Shown: piece by piece, positions 40,900-49,901 of the stretch
Numbering within the stretch: position 1 is the stretch's first letter
How the letters are laid out: each line of letters begins with the position of its first letter
Assembly (NCBI RefSeq): GCF_042429235.1
Contig: NZ_JBHMBA010000002.1
DNA length: 64,000 bases
Strand: one strand, 5' to 3'
Source of the DNA: Arthrobacter_B citreus
GTDB lineage: Bacteria > Actinomycetota > Actinomycetes > Actinomycetales > Micrococcaceae
Program-made: the position numbers and the translations under genes
The notes under the pieces: model-generated
The model's database searches: none
Seen by the model: the letters and a program-made list of their open reading frames with translations, nothing else
What the model was told of the DNA's origin: nothing

Positions 40900-41493
40900 A
40901 TGGTCAGAACGGTCTATTACGTGGCGGCGTCGCTGGACGGGTTCCTGATCGACGCGCAAAACCAGCCCGGCGGCATGAATCCGGGGGAGCACTCCGGGGG
41001 CTCCGGGGCATCCCTGCTGGGCGACCACTATCGGGAGTTTCTGGGCCGTGTTGGCGCCGTGGCGATGGGTGCCGGAACGTACCGGTCCTTCCTGGCCGAC
41101 ACGGCCTCGTGGCCCTATGGAAGAATTCCCGTCTGGATATTTACCCACCACGAATTTCCGGGGATTCCAGGCGCCGATATCACGTTCATCCGCGGCGAAG
41201 TCGCGGAATTCCACCCGGATATCGTGTACGACGCTGGTGAAAAGGACGTCCTGCTGGCCGGCGGCGGAAATATCGCCCGGCAATTCATGGACGACGGATT
41301 GATCGATGAAATGGTCTTCACAGTGGTGCCCGTGGCGCTGGGCAGCGGTCGGCCGGTGCTTCCGGTGGGCAGCATCACCAAGGCGGGGGTGTTGCTGGAC
41401 ACCCGTTCCGTGGGCGGAGGGCTCGTGCAGCTGCACTACGCGTTCGGGCCCGGGGAAGCCTTCGGGGCCGAAGCAGAGAGCGCTGAAGAGTGA
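40900..41493 (+). CDS. dihydrofolate reductase family protein (RibD C-terminal-like)
   Basis: A 197-residue protein with the DHFR/RibD-C fold: YVAASLDGFLID near 6-17, GAGTYRSF near 57-64 and the nucleotide-loop LLAGGGNIARQF near 117-128. These YyaP/YwjB-like reductases are NADPH-dependent with unknown substrates and are distinct from true FolA. The GTG of the next gene overlaps its stop. Confidence 0.86.
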   Translation: MVRTVYYVAASLDGFLIDAQNQPGGMNPGEHSGGSGASLLGDHYREFLGRVGAVAMGAGTYRSFLADTASWPYGRIPVWIFTHHEFPGIPGADITFIRGEVAEFHPDIVYDAGEKDVLLAGGGNIARQFMDDGLIDEMVFTVVPVALGSGRPVLPVGSITKAGVLLDTRSVGGGLVQLHYAFGPGEAFGAEAESAEE

Positions 41494-42311
41494 GCGAAAA
41501 CCACAGTCCGGCCGGTGAGGTGCTGCTCGAGGGGGATGGGTGGACCGAGGTCCACCGGGTGGGGGACACGGTGCGGCGGCCGGCACGTCCGCAGACCGCC
41601 ACCGTGCACGCGTTCCTGGCACACCTGAAGAAGCGCGGCTTTACGGGGGCGCCCCGTCCGCTCGGGTACGACCCCATGGGCCGGGAGATCCTGACCTATG
41701 TGGAGGGCGTTGTGCCGAGGGAGCCGCTTCCGGCATGGGCTGCCGGAGAAAGACAGCTCGCCGAACTTGCCCGGCTGATTCGGCGGGCACACGATGCCGC
41801 CGAGGGATGGGAACCCCCGCCCGGCGCTGTCTTCGGCACCATCCCGGGACCCCCTCAGGAGGGAATCGAACCGCTGTTCGCGGAGCCGGAACTCGTAGCG
41901 CACCAGGATTACTGTCCGGGCAACGTCGTCTTCCGACACGGCCTTCCGGCAGCGTTGATCGACTTTGATCTGGCCAGGCCAACAACTCGTGTGACCGACG
42001 CCGTTAACGCCTTATATTGGTGGGCGCCGCTGTGCCACCCGCAGGACCGCGGACCCGCACTGGCCGACGTCGACGCGGCGCGCCGGGTGCGGATCTTTGC
42101 TGACGCCTACGGAATGGATGAGCCCCAGCGGGACGGAGTTGTCGACGGCGCACTTCGACGGCAGAGAAACTCAGCCATCACCATGAAGGCGGCCGCGGAC
42201 ACGGATCCTGTCTTCCGCCGCTGGTGGGATGACGGGCTGAAAGACAAGCTGCCCCGGGCTGAACAATGGCTGAACGCCAACGCCGCAGCACTGCGGACGG
42301 CGCTGAAGTAG
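41490..42311 (+). CDS. aminoglycoside phosphotransferase-like kinase (APH family)
   Basis: A 273-residue protein with the APH kinase catalytic loop HQDYCPGNVVF (about 138-148) and metal-binding IDFDLARP (about 156-163). The N-lobe is short. Members phosphorylate small molecules such as amino sugars, choline-like alcohols or antibiotics; resistance should not be assumed. The GTG start overlaps the DHFR-like stop by 4 bases. Confidence 0.83.
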   Translation: MSENHSPAGEVLLEGDGWTEVHRVGDTVRRPARPQTATVHAFLAHLKKRGFTGAPRPLGYDPMGREILTYVEGVVPREPLPAWAAGERQLAELARLIRRAHDAAEGWEPPPGAVFGTIPGPPQEGIEPLFAEPELVAHQDYCPGNVVFRHGLPAALIDFDLARPTTRVTDAVNALYWWAPLCHPQDRGPALADVDAARRVRIFADAYGMDEPQRDGVVDGALRRQRNSAITMKAAADTDPVFRRWWDDGLKDKLPRAEQWLNANAAALRTALK

Positions 42312-42340
42312 CCGCGTGCCCTGATATCAGATGCGCTCCG

Positions 42341-42829
42341 CTAGCGGACGTCGCGGAGCATGTTGGTCATCCGGGCCGTGCTCAGGCGCCGGCCCTGCTC
42401 ATCCGTCATGACGATCTCGTGCGTGACCAGCGTGTTGCCGAGATGGATAGCGGTTGCGGTTCCGGTAACGGTGCCGGAGGAAATGGAACGGTGATGCGTT
42501 GCTCCAATTTCAATGCCCAGCGCCTGGCGGCCCGGACCGGCGTGAATTGCGGCGCCAAAGGAGCCGAGCGTTTCGGCGAGCACCATGTGGGCGCCGCCGT
42601 GCAGGATTCCGGCCACCTGTTCGTTGCCCTCAACGGGCATGGTTGCGACCATCCGCTCCGCCGTCATCTCCACAAAGTGGATACCCAGCTTCTCCACCAG
42701 CCGCCCGACGCCGTTGGTGCTCAGCCACCCGTGCATCTCAGGGGGGACTCCCGCTGCATTCAGCTGGTCGGTGAAGGCGTTGGGTGCCTGGGACGGGGCG
42801 CCGTTGCCCGGCGTGAAATTGTCGCTCAT
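42341..42829 (-). CDS. PaaI-like hotdog thioesterase
   Basis: A 162-residue hotdog-fold protein. GILHGGAHMVLAETLGS (about 96-112) is the PaaI/YdiI thioesterase signature with the catalytic acidic residue, and GIEIGATHHRS follows. It would hydrolyse aromatic or hydroxybenzoyl-like CoA esters. The ATG at 42829 lies only 19 bp from the divergent polA start, so the two promoters must overlap. The frame is open further upstream, but only as the complement of polA. Confidence 0.87.
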   Translation of the reverse strand: MSDNFTPGNGAPSQAPNAFTDQLNAAGVPPEMHGWLSTNGVGRLVEKLGIHFVEMTAERMVATMPVEGNEQVAGILHGGAHMVLAETLGSFGAAIHAGPGRQALGIEIGATHHRSISSGTVTGTATAIHLGNTLVTHEIVMTDEQGRRLSTARMTNMLRDVR

Positions 42830-42835
42830 GCCAAC

Positions 42836-42841
42836 TAGGCT
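42836..42841 (+). promoter_or_regulatory. -10 element for leaderless polA mRNA
   Basis: TAGGCT ends 7 nt before the polA GTG at 42849. No ribosome-binding site is present, and only 19 bp separate this start from the divergent thioesterase gene. Confidence 0.5.
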
Positions 42842-42848
42842 TACATCT

Positions 42849-45641
42849 GTGAGTGAATCTACCAAACTGGCCGATATCCAAGCAGAAATCCCTGCCGAAA
42901 CCGCACTGGAGGGGGCCGCTGGACCGCAAGCCGCAGCCGTTCCGGAATCTCTCGGAACCGCTAATGCGGGCGGGCACAACCGGCTGCTGGTAATCGACGG
43001 CCATTCCATGGCGTTCCGTGCTTTCTACGCGCTGCCGGCTGAGAACTTCTCCACCGACACCGGCCAGCACACCAACGCGGTGTACGGATTCACCTCCATG
43101 CTGATCAACCTCATTAAGGAAGAGAAGCCAACCCACCTCGCGGTGGCTTTTGACCTGGACACCCCCACGTTTCGGTCCGAGGAATACACGGAGTACAAGG
43201 GCGGCCGCAACAAGACGCCCGAGGAGTTCCACGGTCAGGTGGACCTCATCATCAAGGTGATGGAAGCCATGCGCATCCCCACCCTTTCCATGGACGGCTA
43301 CGAGGCCGACGACATCCTCGCGACCCTGGCCGAAAAGGCCTCAGCCCGCAACTGGGACGTCATGGTGGTTTCCGGTGACCGTGATGCCTTCCAGCTGGTG
43401 GATGACCACGTCACAGTTTTCTATCCCAAGAAGGGCGTTTCCGACCTGCCGCGCATGGATGCCGCGGCCGTCGAAGCGAAGTACCTCGTGCCGCCGGACA
43501 AGTACTCGGACCTGGCCGCCCTCGTCGGCGAATCCGCCGACAACCTGCCCGGCGTCCCCGGTGTCGGCCCCAAGACGGCCGCGAAATGGATCAAGCAGTA
43601 CGGCGGCCTCGAGGGCATTTTGGAGAACCTCGACAGTATCAAGGGCAAGGTGGGCGACTCCCTCCGCGCCAACATCGAGGACGTCAAGCGCAACCGCCGG
43701 CTCAACCGCCTGCTGCGCGATCTCGACCTGCCGGTGGACCTGGACGCCATGTCCGCCCGCCGCCCGGACCGCGAGGCCATTGAGGAACTTTTTGACGCAC
43801 TGCAGTTCAACGCGCTCCGCAAACGCCTGTTCGACATTTACGGGGAAGAGGAGAGCGACTCAGCCGGCCAGGAGCTGACGCCGCCGGAGCACACCATCAT
43901 CACGGACGCACCGGCCCTGAAGGAGTGGATTGCCTCCACCAACCAGGCCAAGACCGCCGTGCAACTGGTCACCGAGGGCGCGGCGGCGGGGCGCGACGTC
44001 GTCGGGTTGGCTTTGGTTACCAACACCGTTGCCGCGTACGTTCCGCTGACCGAGATTGACGCGGACACCGAACAGGTGCTGGCCGGCTGGCTGTCCGACC
44101 TGGACGCACCGAAGGTCGTGCACGATTTCAAGGAAGCGTACAAGGCCTTGGCTGCGCGCGGCCTGAAACTGTCCGGGGAAGTTGATGACACCAGCATTTC
44201 GGGGTACCTGATCCAGCCGGACCGGCGCAGCTACGATCTTCCGGACCTGAGCCAGCACCACCTGAAGATGTCACTGACTCCGGCGGCTGCCGGCAGCAAC
44301 CAGCTGCAGCTTCAGCTCGAAGAGGTGGATGTGGCCGGACCGGCGGTAACGGAGGCCTTCGCGGCGCTGCAGCTCAGCGACCACTTTGCCGGACAGCTGG
44401 TGGAGCGCGGCGCCAACCAACTCTTGGGCGGGCTGGAACTTCCCCTGGCCGAGGTCCTGGCGGAAATGGAGCTCGCCGGCATTGCCGTCAGCACCGAAAA
44501 ACTGGACCGGCTGCTGGATGACTTCAGCGCCACCATTGCCCAGGCCAGCAGCGAGGCATTTGGCATCATCGGCAAGGAGATCAACCTCGGTTCGCCCAAG
44601 CAGCTGCAGGTGGTCCTCTTTGACGAACTGGGGCTGCCCAAGACCAAGAAGATCAAAACCGGGTACTCCACCGACGCCGATGCGCTGACCGACCTGATGG
44701 TGAAGACCGGCGGGCACCCGTTCCTCGCGAACCTGATGGCTTACCGCGATGCCACCAAGCTGCGCCAGACCGTTGAAGGGCTGCGCAAAGCGGTGTCCGA
44801 CGACGGACGCGTCCACACGACCTACGTCCAGACGGCGGCGGCCACCGGACGGCTGTCCTCCACGAACCCGAACCTGCAGAACATCCCGATCCGTTCGGAA
44901 GAGGGCCGGCGCATCCGGGAAGTCTTCACAGTGGGCGAGGGCTACGAAACCCTGCTGACGGCTGACTACTCCCAGGTGGAAATGCGCATCATGGCCCACC
45001 TTTCCGGGGATGAGGGACTGATCCAGGCTTTCCGCGACGGGGAGGACCTGCACCGGTTTGTCGGCGCGCACATCTTCGGCGTTCCCCCGGAGGAAGTCAC
45101 CAGCGCCATGCGGTCCAAGGTCAAGGCCATGTCCTACGGACTGGTGTACGGGCTGAGCTCCTTCGGCCTGTCCAAGCAGCTGGCCATCCCGGTGGACGAG
45201 GCCCGGACCCTGATGCGGGACTACTTCGACCGCTTCGGCGCGGTGCGCGATTACCTGCGCGGCGTCGTCGAGCAGGCCCGCAAGGACGGCTTCACCTCCA
45301 CCATCGAGGGCCGCCGCCGCTACCTGCCGGATCTGTCCAGCGACAACCGGCAGCTGCGCGAAATGGCCGAACGCGCCGCCCTGAACGCCCCGATCCAGGG
45401 TTCCGCGGCGGACATCATCAAGAAGGCCATGCTCGGCGTTGATGCCCAGCTCAAGGCACAGGACCTGAAATCCCGGATGCTGCTGCAGGTCCATGATGAA
45501 CTGGTGCTTGAAGTCGCCCCGGGGGAGCGGGACGCGGTGGAAAAGCTGGTCCGCGAAGAAATGGGGGCCGCGGCGGATCTGTCCGTTCCGCTGGATGTCT
45601 CAGTGGGCATCGGCGTGAGCTGGCACGAAGCCGGACACTAA
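42849..45641 (+). CDS. polA: DNA polymerase I
   Basis: A 930-residue DNA polymerase I for Okazaki-fragment processing and repair. The 5'-3' exonuclease domain spans about 45-310 (VIDGHSMAFRAFYAL, GYEADDILATLA, PGVPGVGPKTAAKW). The 3'-5' exonuclease-like domain (about 350-540) lacks a visible xDTET motif and is probably inactive. The polymerase domain spans about 560-930, with motif A LTADYSQVEMR near 700 and motif C QVHDELVLEV near 880. The start is GTG 42849 because homology begins soon after and TAGGCT lies 7 nt upstream; the frame is open earlier only by chance. Confidence 0.97.
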   Translation: MSESTKLADIQAEIPAETALEGAAGPQAAAVPESLGTANAGGHNRLLVIDGHSMAFRAFYALPAENFSTDTGQHTNAVYGFTSMLINLIKEEKPTHLAVAFDLDTPTFRSEEYTEYKGGRNKTPEEFHGQVDLIIKVMEAMRIPTLSMDGYEADDILATLAEKASARNWDVMVVSGDRDAFQLVDDHVTVFYPKKGVSDLPRMDAAAVEAKYLVPPDKYSDLAALVGESADNLPGVPGVGPKTAAKWIKQYGGLEGILENLDSIKGKVGDSLRANIEDVKRNRRLNRLLRDLDLPVDLDAMSARRPDREAIEELFDALQFNALRKRLFDIYGEEESDSAGQELTPPEHTIITDAPALKEWIASTNQAKTAVQLVTEGAAAGRDVVGLALVTNTVAAYVPLTEIDADTEQVLAGWLSDLDAPKVVHDFKEAYKALAARGLKLSGEVDDTSISGYLIQPDRRSYDLPDLSQHHLKMSLTPAAAGSNQLQLQLEEVDVAGPAVTEAFAALQLSDHFAGQLVERGANQLLGGLELPLAEVLAEMELAGIAVSTEKLDRLLDDFSATIAQASSEAFGIIGKEINLGSPKQLQVVLFDELGLPKTKKIKTGYSTDADALTDLMVKTGGHPFLANLMAYRDATKLRQTVEGLRKAVSDDGRVHTTYVQTAAATGRLSSTNPNLQNIPIRSEEGRRIREVFTVGEGYETLLTADYSQVEMRIMAHLSGDEGLIQAFRDGEDLHRFVGAHIFGVPPEEVTSAMRSKVKAMSYGLVYGLSSFGLSKQLAIPVDEARTLMRDYFDRFGAVRDYLRGVVEQARKDGFTSTIEGRRRYLPDLSSDNRQLREMAERAALNAPIQGSAADIIKKAMLGVDAQLKAQDLKSRMLLQVHDELVLEVAPGERDAVEKLVREEMGAAADLSVPLDVSVGIGVSWHEAGH

Positions 45642-45681
45642 ACCGGGCCGCGCTAAACGGCCCAAAAACCACAGGGGGACC

Positions 45682-46995
45682 ATGCAGACGGATACCGGAC
45701 TACGAATGGAGTCCTTCGCGCCGGGATACGACGATGCTGATCCCTCTGCAGCGGACACCCGGACCACCAACTGGTTCGAGGCCGTCCGGCTCGGGTTCCA
45801 CGAACACCGGGCCGACCCGGCGCGTCTGGCCGCCATGGTTGATGCCTATCGGCGGGACGGCCGCGTCCTGACCGCCGTGTACGACGACGGGGCGCCGGAC
45901 TTTGCCTGGGACGCCTCAGTTCCGGTCGGCACCTACGCGACCATGGTCAATACCCTGAATGTCGGCGGCGGGCAGCTGCTGCCGGCACATCTGGTGACCT
46001 GCGTGACGGTGCGCCCCACGCATCGCCGGCGCGGGATCCTGCGCAGGATGATCACCACGGATCTTGTCCGCGCCAAGGAATCCGGCCTGGCCCTGGCTGC
46101 GCTGACGGCGTCCGAAGCCACCATTTACGGGCGGTTCGGCTTCGGGGCCGCCAGCTCGGCGTCGAGCATTACCGTGGATGTGCGGGACGGTCTCCCGTTC
46201 CGGACCGCAGCCACCGGCACCGCCGTGATTGCCGACAGCGCCAAGCTGCAGGAGCTGGCACCGGAGATCTTCCGGGTGCACCAGGCGCGGACCCCGGGGG
46301 CGCTGGGCCGGCAGTACGCGTACGCGCTGCGTGCGTCGGGGGCCTGGAGTGAGCACAGCAGTGAACCGGACAAGGCGCTGCGGAGCATCATCCACTACGA
46401 CGCCGCCGGCGTTCCCGACGGCTACGCCACCTATAAGTTCAAGGGCTGGGACACGCAGCCGGAAACCATCAAAGTCGTGGATCTGATTGCCGCCACGGAT
46501 GAGGCCTACCGCGAACTCTGGCGCTGCCTGGGCTCCATCGACCTGGTGGACCGGCTGACTTTTGACGTTGCACCGGTCTCGGATCCGCTGCCCTGGATGC
46601 TGGCCGACCGCCGGCGCCACCGGGTGACCGGGGTGGAAGACGTCCTGTGGCTGCGGATTCTGGACACGGCGGCGGCCCTGGAGGCACGGCACTACACGGG
46701 CAGCGGCGCCGTCGTGCTGTCCGTGGTCGATCCGCTGGGTTTGGCCGGCGGCGTCTGGCAGGTGAACGCCGACGGTGGACGCGGGACGGTGACGGCACTG
46801 GCCGGTAACCAGGCGCCGTCGGGCATTCCTTCAGTGGAGCTCGACGCCGACGCCCTGGGATCGCTGTATTTGGGCGGCGTAAGCGCCCGGACGCTGGCCG
46901 CGGCCGGAGGAATACGCGGCAGCGCGGAGGCGTTGGGCACTCTTGATGTGCTCTTTACCGCGCCAACGATGCCTTACTGCAACACGCATTTCTGA
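45682..46995 (+). CDS. Eis-like GNAT N-acetyltransferase
   Basis: A 437-residue protein with the three-part architecture of mycobacterial Eis: an N-terminal GNAT domain (acetyl-CoA loop VTVRPTHRRRGILRRM, about 107-122), a second GNAT-like region with SEATIYGRFGFG near 138-149, and a C-terminal sterol-carrier-like domain (about 320-437). It ends in an aromatic residue (NTHF); in Eis the C-terminal carboxylate is catalytic. Eis acetylates amines including aminoglycosides; the substrate here is unknown. A strong cagggggacc ribosome-binding site precedes the ATG. Confidence 0.85.
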   Translation: MQTDTGLRMESFAPGYDDADPSAADTRTTNWFEAVRLGFHEHRADPARLAAMVDAYRRDGRVLTAVYDDGAPDFAWDASVPVGTYATMVNTLNVGGGQLLPAHLVTCVTVRPTHRRRGILRRMITTDLVRAKESGLALAALTASEATIYGRFGFGAASSASSITVDVRDGLPFRTAATGTAVIADSAKLQELAPEIFRVHQARTPGALGRQYAYALRASGAWSEHSSEPDKALRSIIHYDAAGVPDGYATYKFKGWDTQPETIKVVDLIAATDEAYRELWRCLGSIDLVDRLTFDVAPVSDPLPWMLADRRRHRVTGVEDVLWLRILDTAAALEARHYTGSGAVVLSVVDPLGLAGGVWQVNADGGRGTVTALAGNQAPSGIPSVELDADALGSLYLGGVSARTLAAAGGIRGSAEALGTLDVLFTAPTMPYCNTHF

Positions 46996-47003
46996 TTACC
47001 TGC

Positions 47004-47028
47004 GTCAAAGTACCCCGGGTGCTTTGAC
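47004..47028 (+). terminator. hairpin between the Eis-like gene and rpsA, overlapping the rpsA -35
   Basis: Arms gtcaaag (47004-47010) and ctttgac (47022-47028), extended inward by a U-G wobble and three more pairs, give an 11-bp stem with a 3-nt loop beginning 8 nt after the Eis-like stop. The right arm contains most of the rpsA -35 (TTGACC), so it may be a terminator, an operator, or both. Confidence 0.55.
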
Positions 47029-47053
47029 CTGAGTTGCGCGCTGCGGCTAGACT
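47024..47053 (+). promoter_or_regulatory. rpsA promoter
   Basis: TTGACC (47024-47029) and TAGACT (47048-47053) are separated by 18 bp, a good housekeeping-sigma promoter. It predicts a leader of about 145 nt before the rpsA ATG. Within the leader, ccgaac and gttcgg near 47130-47152 could form a small hairpin. Confidence 0.7.
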
Positions 47054-47203
47054 GATCTGGCGCGTAATTGCGCAGTAAGTTACCAATTCTGTCCATCTCC
47101 GGACAAACAAGCACTGTCTTGAGGCAGGCCCGAACGGCTGCTCTGAGTTCGGTGGGAGCGCATCCGGAATACAAAACAACTTCCACATCGGAGTCCCAAC
47201 TAC

Positions 47204-48676
47204 ATGACCATCACCACCACCGAGAAGTCCGGTACCCCGCAGGTCGCTATCAACGACATCGGTACTGCCGAGGACTTCCTCGCCGCCATTGACGCAACGA
47301 TCAAGTACTTCAACGACGGCGATCTCGTCGAAGGTACCGTCGTCAAGGTTGACCGCGACGAGGTCCTGCTCGACATCGGTTACAAGACCGAGGGTGTCAT
47401 CCCTTCCCGTGAGCTTTCCATCAAGCACGACGTTGATCCCGGAGACGTAGTTTCCGTTGGCGATCTGGTCGAAGCTTTGGTTCTCACCAAGGAAGACAAA
47501 GAAGGCCGCCTGATTCTCTCCAAGAAGCGCGCACAGTACGAGCGCGCCTGGGGCGACATCGAGAAGGTCAAGGAAGAAGACGGCGTCGTTACCGGTACCG
47601 TCATCGAGGTTGTCAAGGGTGGCCTCATCCTGGACATCGGCCTGCGCGGCTTCCTGCCGGCCTCCCTCGTCGAGATGCGTCGTGTCCGCGACCTGGCTCC
47701 GTACATCGGCCAGCAGATCGAAGCCAAGATCATCGAACTGGACAAGAACCGCAACAACGTTGTTCTGTCCCGCCGTGCCTGGCTCGAGCAGACGCAGTCC
47801 GAGGTTCGCTCCACGTTCCTCAACAAGCTGGAAAAGGGCCAGGTTCGTCCGGGCGTTGTTTCCTCCATCGTCAACTTCGGTGCATTCGTGGACCTGGGCG
47901 GCGTAGACGGTCTCGTCCACGTTTCCGAGCTGTCCTGGAAGCACATCGACCACCCCTCCGAGGTCGTTGAAGTTGGCCAGGAAGTCACCGTTGAGGTTCT
48001 GGAAGTTGACCTCGACCGCGAGCGTGTCTCCCTGTCGCTGAAGGCTACGCAGGAAGATCCGTGGCAGACCTTCGCCCGCACCCACGCCCTGGGCCAGGTT
48101 GTGCCGGGTAAGGTCACCAAGCTGGTTCCGTTCGGTGCGTTCGTTCGCGTCGAAGACGGCATCGAAGGCCTGGTCCACATCTCCGAGCTGGCAGTCCGCC
48201 ACGTGGAGCTGGCCGAGCAGGTTGTTTCCGTTGGAGACGAACTGTTCGTCAAGGTCATCGACATCGACCTCGAGCGTCGCCGCATCTCCCTGTCGCTGAA
48301 GCAGGCCAACGAGGGTGTAGACCCCGAAGGCACCGAGTTCGACCCGGCTCTGTACGGCATGGCCGCAGAGTACGACGAAGCCGGCAACTACAAGTACCCG
48401 GAGGGCTTCGACCCCGAGTCCAACGAATGGCTCGAAGGCTACGAGACCCAGCGTGCCGCTTGGGAGCAGCAGTACGCTGACGCCCAGGCCCGCTGGGAAG
48501 CCCACAAGAAGCAGGTTGCACAGCACGCTTCCGAGGACATCGCAGCTGCTTCGGACACGTCCGAATCCGGCACCACGAGCTACTCCTCCGAGCCGGCCGT
48601 TGCTGAGACGGGTGCCGGCACGCTGGCTTCCGACGAAGCACTTGCCGCTCTGCGCGAGAAGCTCACGGGCAACTAA
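47204..48676 (+). CDS. rpsA: 30S ribosomal protein S1
   Basis: A 490-residue ribosomal protein S1 with four S1 RNA-binding domains at about residues 34-105, 120-190, 205-278 and 292-365. Each shows the G-x-V...F/L-V...G-L/F-V/L-x-x-S/E-L pattern (for example GLVHVSELSW). An acidic, low-complexity C-terminal tail follows. It helps bring mRNA to the 30S subunit. The gene uses more gtt/gct-type codons than its neighbours, as expected for high expression. A strong terminator with a UUCG loop follows. Confidence 0.98.
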   Translation: MTITTTEKSGTPQVAINDIGTAEDFLAAIDATIKYFNDGDLVEGTVVKVDRDEVLLDIGYKTEGVIPSRELSIKHDVDPGDVVSVGDLVEALVLTKEDKEGRLILSKKRAQYERAWGDIEKVKEEDGVVTGTVIEVVKGGLILDIGLRGFLPASLVEMRRVRDLAPYIGQQIEAKIIELDKNRNNVVLSRRAWLEQTQSEVRSTFLNKLEKGQVRPGVVSSIVNFGAFVDLGGVDGLVHVSELSWKHIDHPSEVVEVGQEVTVEVLEVDLDRERVSLSLKATQEDPWQTFARTHALGQVVPGKVTKLVPFGAFVRVEDGIEGLVHISELAVRHVELAEQVVSVGDELFVKVIDIDLERRRISLSLKQANEGVDPEGTEFDPALYGMAAEYDEAGNYKYPEGFDPESNEWLEGYETQRAAWEQQYADAQARWEAHKKQVAQHASEDIAAASDTSESGTTSYSSEPAVAETGAGTLASDEALAALREKLTGN

Positions 48677-48710
48677 TTTCCCTCGGTTGATGTAACCGGT
48701 TGAAATAGAA

Positions 48711-48748
48711 AAAAAGCAGGCCCCCACTTCGGTGGGGGCCTGCTTTTT
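48711..48748 (+). terminator. Rho-independent terminator of rpsA (bidirectional)
   Basis: A perfect 17-bp stem, aaaaagcaggcccccac against gtgggggcctgcttttt, closes on a ttcg tetraloop and carries A-tract and T-tract flanks. It lies 35 bp after rpsA and 50 bp beyond the end of the convergent Gfo/Idh gene, so it can serve both. Confidence 0.95.
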
Positions 48749-48798
48749 GCGTGTGTGCCGGGTGGCGGGAACCGCCTGCGTGAGGCGGTTCCCGGCCC

Positions 48799-49887
48799 CT
48801 ACTGCCGTGCGTCGTTCGCGTAGCGCAGGCCGAGCTGGTCCCGCACGCCGTCGAGCAGTTCCATGGTCCGCAGCGTGTCCGCCAGGGGCATGGTCGGGCT
48901 CTCCGTGAGGCCCTGCTGGATGCAGCGGGTTACCTCGCGCAGCTGATAGGTATAGCCGGCACCGGCCGGATCAAACGTTTCGACGCGCGCTCCGTCCGGG
49001 CCGTGGACGTGCAGCTCACGGGGGTTCGGGATCTGGCCGCCGCCGGTCCGCATCCAGCCGCGGGTGCAGGCGATGGTGGCGCTGCCCGGACCCGACGCCG
49101 TGATCGACGACGACAGCTGGGCGTGCCGGCCGTCGTCGTACTGCAGGGTCAGGGCGTTCTGGATGTCCACACCGCTCTCGTTGAGCACTCCCGACGCAGT
49201 GACGCTGTCGGGGAAGCCCAGGGCACCGAAGGCCCAGGTCATGGTGTAGACGGAAAGGTCCAGCAGGGCGCCGCCTCCGGCCGCCGGATCCCACATTCGG
49301 CTCGCGGGATCCAGGGGAGCGGCGAACCCCAGATCGGCCTGCACCCAGGACGGCGTTCCAAGCTCTCCGGAGGCCAGGATGTCCCACGCCCGGTTCGCAC
49401 TGGGCAGGAACCGGGTCCACAGTGCTTCCATCAGGAACAGGTTCCGGCTGCGGGCCAGCTCGATGAGCTCGGCCGCTTCAGCCGCGTTTACCGTGAAGGG
49501 CTTCTCGCACAGGACATGCTTGCCGTGTTCCAGCGCGCTTTTGGTGACCTCGAAGTGCTGGGCATGCGGGGTGGTGATGTAGACGACGTCCAGGGCAGGG
49601 TCTGCGAACATGGCGTCATACCCGCTGACCCCGGCATCGTCGGAAAAAGATGCGCCGAAACCGAAACGTTCGGCGAAATCCGCCGCCTTGGCGGCGCTGC
49701 GCGAGCTGACCGCGTAGAGGACGGAATCCTCGAGCATGGCAATGTCACCCGTGACTTTGCCGGCGATGCCGCCGGTGGCAACCACGCCCCAGTTCAGCGG
49801 ACGGCCGGTCGCGGCCAGGGGAGACGGAGCACCTGCTTCGGCGCAGGGCGGACGGACAAACTGCCGTTGCTCGGTGGTGAGGGTCAT
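48799..49887 (-). CDS. Gfo/Idh/MocA family oxidoreductase
   Basis: A 362-residue NAD(P)-dependent sugar or polyol dehydrogenase-type protein. The Rossmann motif WGVVATGGIAGK is near 33-44, and EKPFTVNA with the conserved Lys is near 127-134. It is the last gene of the beta-glucoside cluster, 14 bp after lacI, so its substrate may be the released sugar or an oxidised derivative. It is convergent with rpsA across a shared terminator. The ATG has aggag upstream at a rather long distance. Confidence 0.87.
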   Translation of the reverse strand: MTLTTEQRQFVRPPCAEAGAPSPLAATGRPLNWGVVATGGIAGKVTGDIAMLEDSVLYAVSSRSAAKAADFAERFGFGASFSDDAGVSGYDAMFADPALDVVYITTPHAQHFEVTKSALEHGKHVLCEKPFTVNAAEAAELIELARSRNLFLMEALWTRFLPSANRAWDILASGELGTPSWVQADLGFAAPLDPASRMWDPAAGGGALLDLSVYTMTWAFGALGFPDSVTASGVLNESGVDIQNALTLQYDDGRHAQLSSSITASGPGSATIACTRGWMRTGGGQIPNPRELHVHGPDGARVETFDPAGAGYTYQLREVTRCIQQGLTESPTMPLADTLRTMELLDGVRDQLGLRYANDARQ

Positions 49888-49901
49888 GCGGATTTCAGCT
49901 C

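Noticed and set aside
41490..42311. Aminoglycoside resistance gene
   Set aside because: The APH kinase motifs are present, but the fold is shared by many small-molecule kinases; nothing specific for antibiotics is visible.
46955..48727. 590-codon open frame opposite rpsA, crossing its terminator
   Set aside because: It spans the rpsA terminator and promoter and has no domain. rpsA is certain.
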